A stretch of DNA of 64,000 nucleotides from Murdochiella vaginalis (GTDB lineage Bacteria > Bacillota > Clostridia > Tissierellales > Peptoniphilaceae): the NCBI RefSeq assembly GCF_900119705.1, contig NZ_LT632322.1, forward strand, positions 62,001-126,000, written 5' to 3'. A model generated the notes under the pieces. The model ran no database searches. It saw nothing but the letters and a program-made list of their open reading frames with translations, and was not told the DNA's origin. Both the position numbers and the translations under genes were made by a program. Shown piece by piece: positions 63,583-64,000 of this stretch; position 1 is the first letter of the stretch, and each line of letters opens with the position of its first letter.

Positions 63583-64000
63583 CTTTTCTCCTCCCTTTGC
63601 AACCACCCGCCTTCCGTTTCCTCCGAGGAAGGAAAATCTACACAGGCAAGCGCTAAACCCACCGCATACAAATGCGATTGATCCAGAATTTCCAAGGCCT
63701 CTCGCAACGTATTCCCCGTCGTTACAAAGTCGTCACAGACGATACCCACACCGCGTGGAGGAACGCTCCACACGGAAGGAGAAACGGAAAACGCCCCCTT
63801 CACATTCGTCAAACGCTCCCAGGCAGAAATTCTTTTTTGTGATGCGCGCGTATATCCTTTCTGCAGCAGCGGAAGAAGCGGAAGCTTCAATGCGGATGCG
63901 ACCGCCTCAGCGAGCGCTCTTGCCGGATGAGATCCGCGCAACACTTCTCGCCGATGGCTTTGTGGAATATAGGATACCCAGGAAGCCCGTGATAGCATAG
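63579..64000 (-). CDS. ComF-like phosphoribosyltransferase family protein, C-terminal part
   Basis: About 140 residues are visible; the gene runs off the right edge. It has the ComF layout: YIPQSHRREVLRGSHPARALA, a TRASQKRISAWERLTNVKGAF segment and the phosphoribosyltransferase loop VGIVCDDFVTTGNTLREAL. ComF proteins assist DNA uptake in competent bacteria, and related proteins occur in non-competent species. An ATG at 63998 lies within what is probably an internal part of the gene. It is translationally coupled to the downstream dehydrogenase. Confidence 0.85.
   Translation of the reverse strand, partial: MLSRASWVSYIPQSHRREVLRGSHPARALAEAVASALKLPLLPLLQKGYTRASQKRISAWERLTNVKGAFSVSPSVWSVPPRGVGIVCDDFVTTGNTLREALEILDQSHLYAVGLALACVDFPSSEETEGGWLQREEKR

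Overview
The window looks like a chromosomal segment of a Gram-positive anaerobe of the Firmicutes/Bacillota. The evidence is the B. subtilis-like gene order tmk-darA-holB-ricT-...-rsmI plus a YabE-type G5 protein, a tig-clpP-clpX-lon-engB run, Rex, rubredoxin and a 2[4Fe-4S] ferredoxin, and strong AGGAGG ribosome-binding sites. Base composition is fairly balanced for this group. A Tissierellia/Peptoniphilaceae-like host is plausible but is only an inference. No rRNA, tRNA, CRISPR array or insertion sequence was seen. Both ends are cut: an ABC-F ATPase on the left and a ComF-like protein on the right.

Layout. 1-6.4 kb: ABC-F, rex, a small membrane protein, cardiolipin synthase, typA, an RsbW-like anti-sigma kinase (all minus) and rubredoxin (plus). 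6.4-8.8 kb: an orphan PD-(D/E)XK-type nuclease flanked by a small 19-bp repeat tract and by a 1-kb array of about 24 imperfect hairpins. 8.8-31.3 kb: housekeeping genes, nearly all minus: VTT membrane protein, glycosyltransferase, engB, lon, clpX, clpP, tig, degV, cca, glmM, AIM24, yabE-like, rsmI, ferredoxin, ricT, holB, darA, tmk, nadE, an SH3b protein and pfkA.

31.3-49.1 kb: a Wzx/Wzy-type surface polysaccharide locus. It has a priming phosphosugar transferase, a 4,6-dehydratase with an aminotransferase, and a complete WbpA/B/E/D/I-like set for UDP-ManNAc(3NAc)A. Flippase, polymerase, three glycosyltransferases and an asparagine-synthase-like enzyme lie in a visibly AT-richer core. 49.2-56.5 kb: four secreted proteins built from the same 64-residue cell-wall-binding repeat, each with a different C-terminal wall-active module (GH25 muramidase, L,D-transpeptidase, M23 peptidase, 3D-like domain). 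56.8-64 kb: thioesterase, isochorismatase-like hydrolase, PEP carboxykinase, YihY protein, a second hairpin-repeat array followed by a paralogue of the orphan nuclease, a D-2-hydroxyacid dehydrogenase and the ComF fragment.

Most unusual points. (1) Two paralogous nucleases, both 269 residues, each have a tandem array of alternating hairpin units upstream, although the two arrays are unrelated in sequence. (2) NadE and the capsule-locus AsnB-like protein both lack their glutaminase catalytic residues, which suggests use of free ammonia. (3) The two genes whose products share the 3D-like C-terminal module both have WalR-box-like sequences upstream. (4) The polysaccharide gene set suggests a polymer with both an amino sugar and a diacetamido uronic acid.
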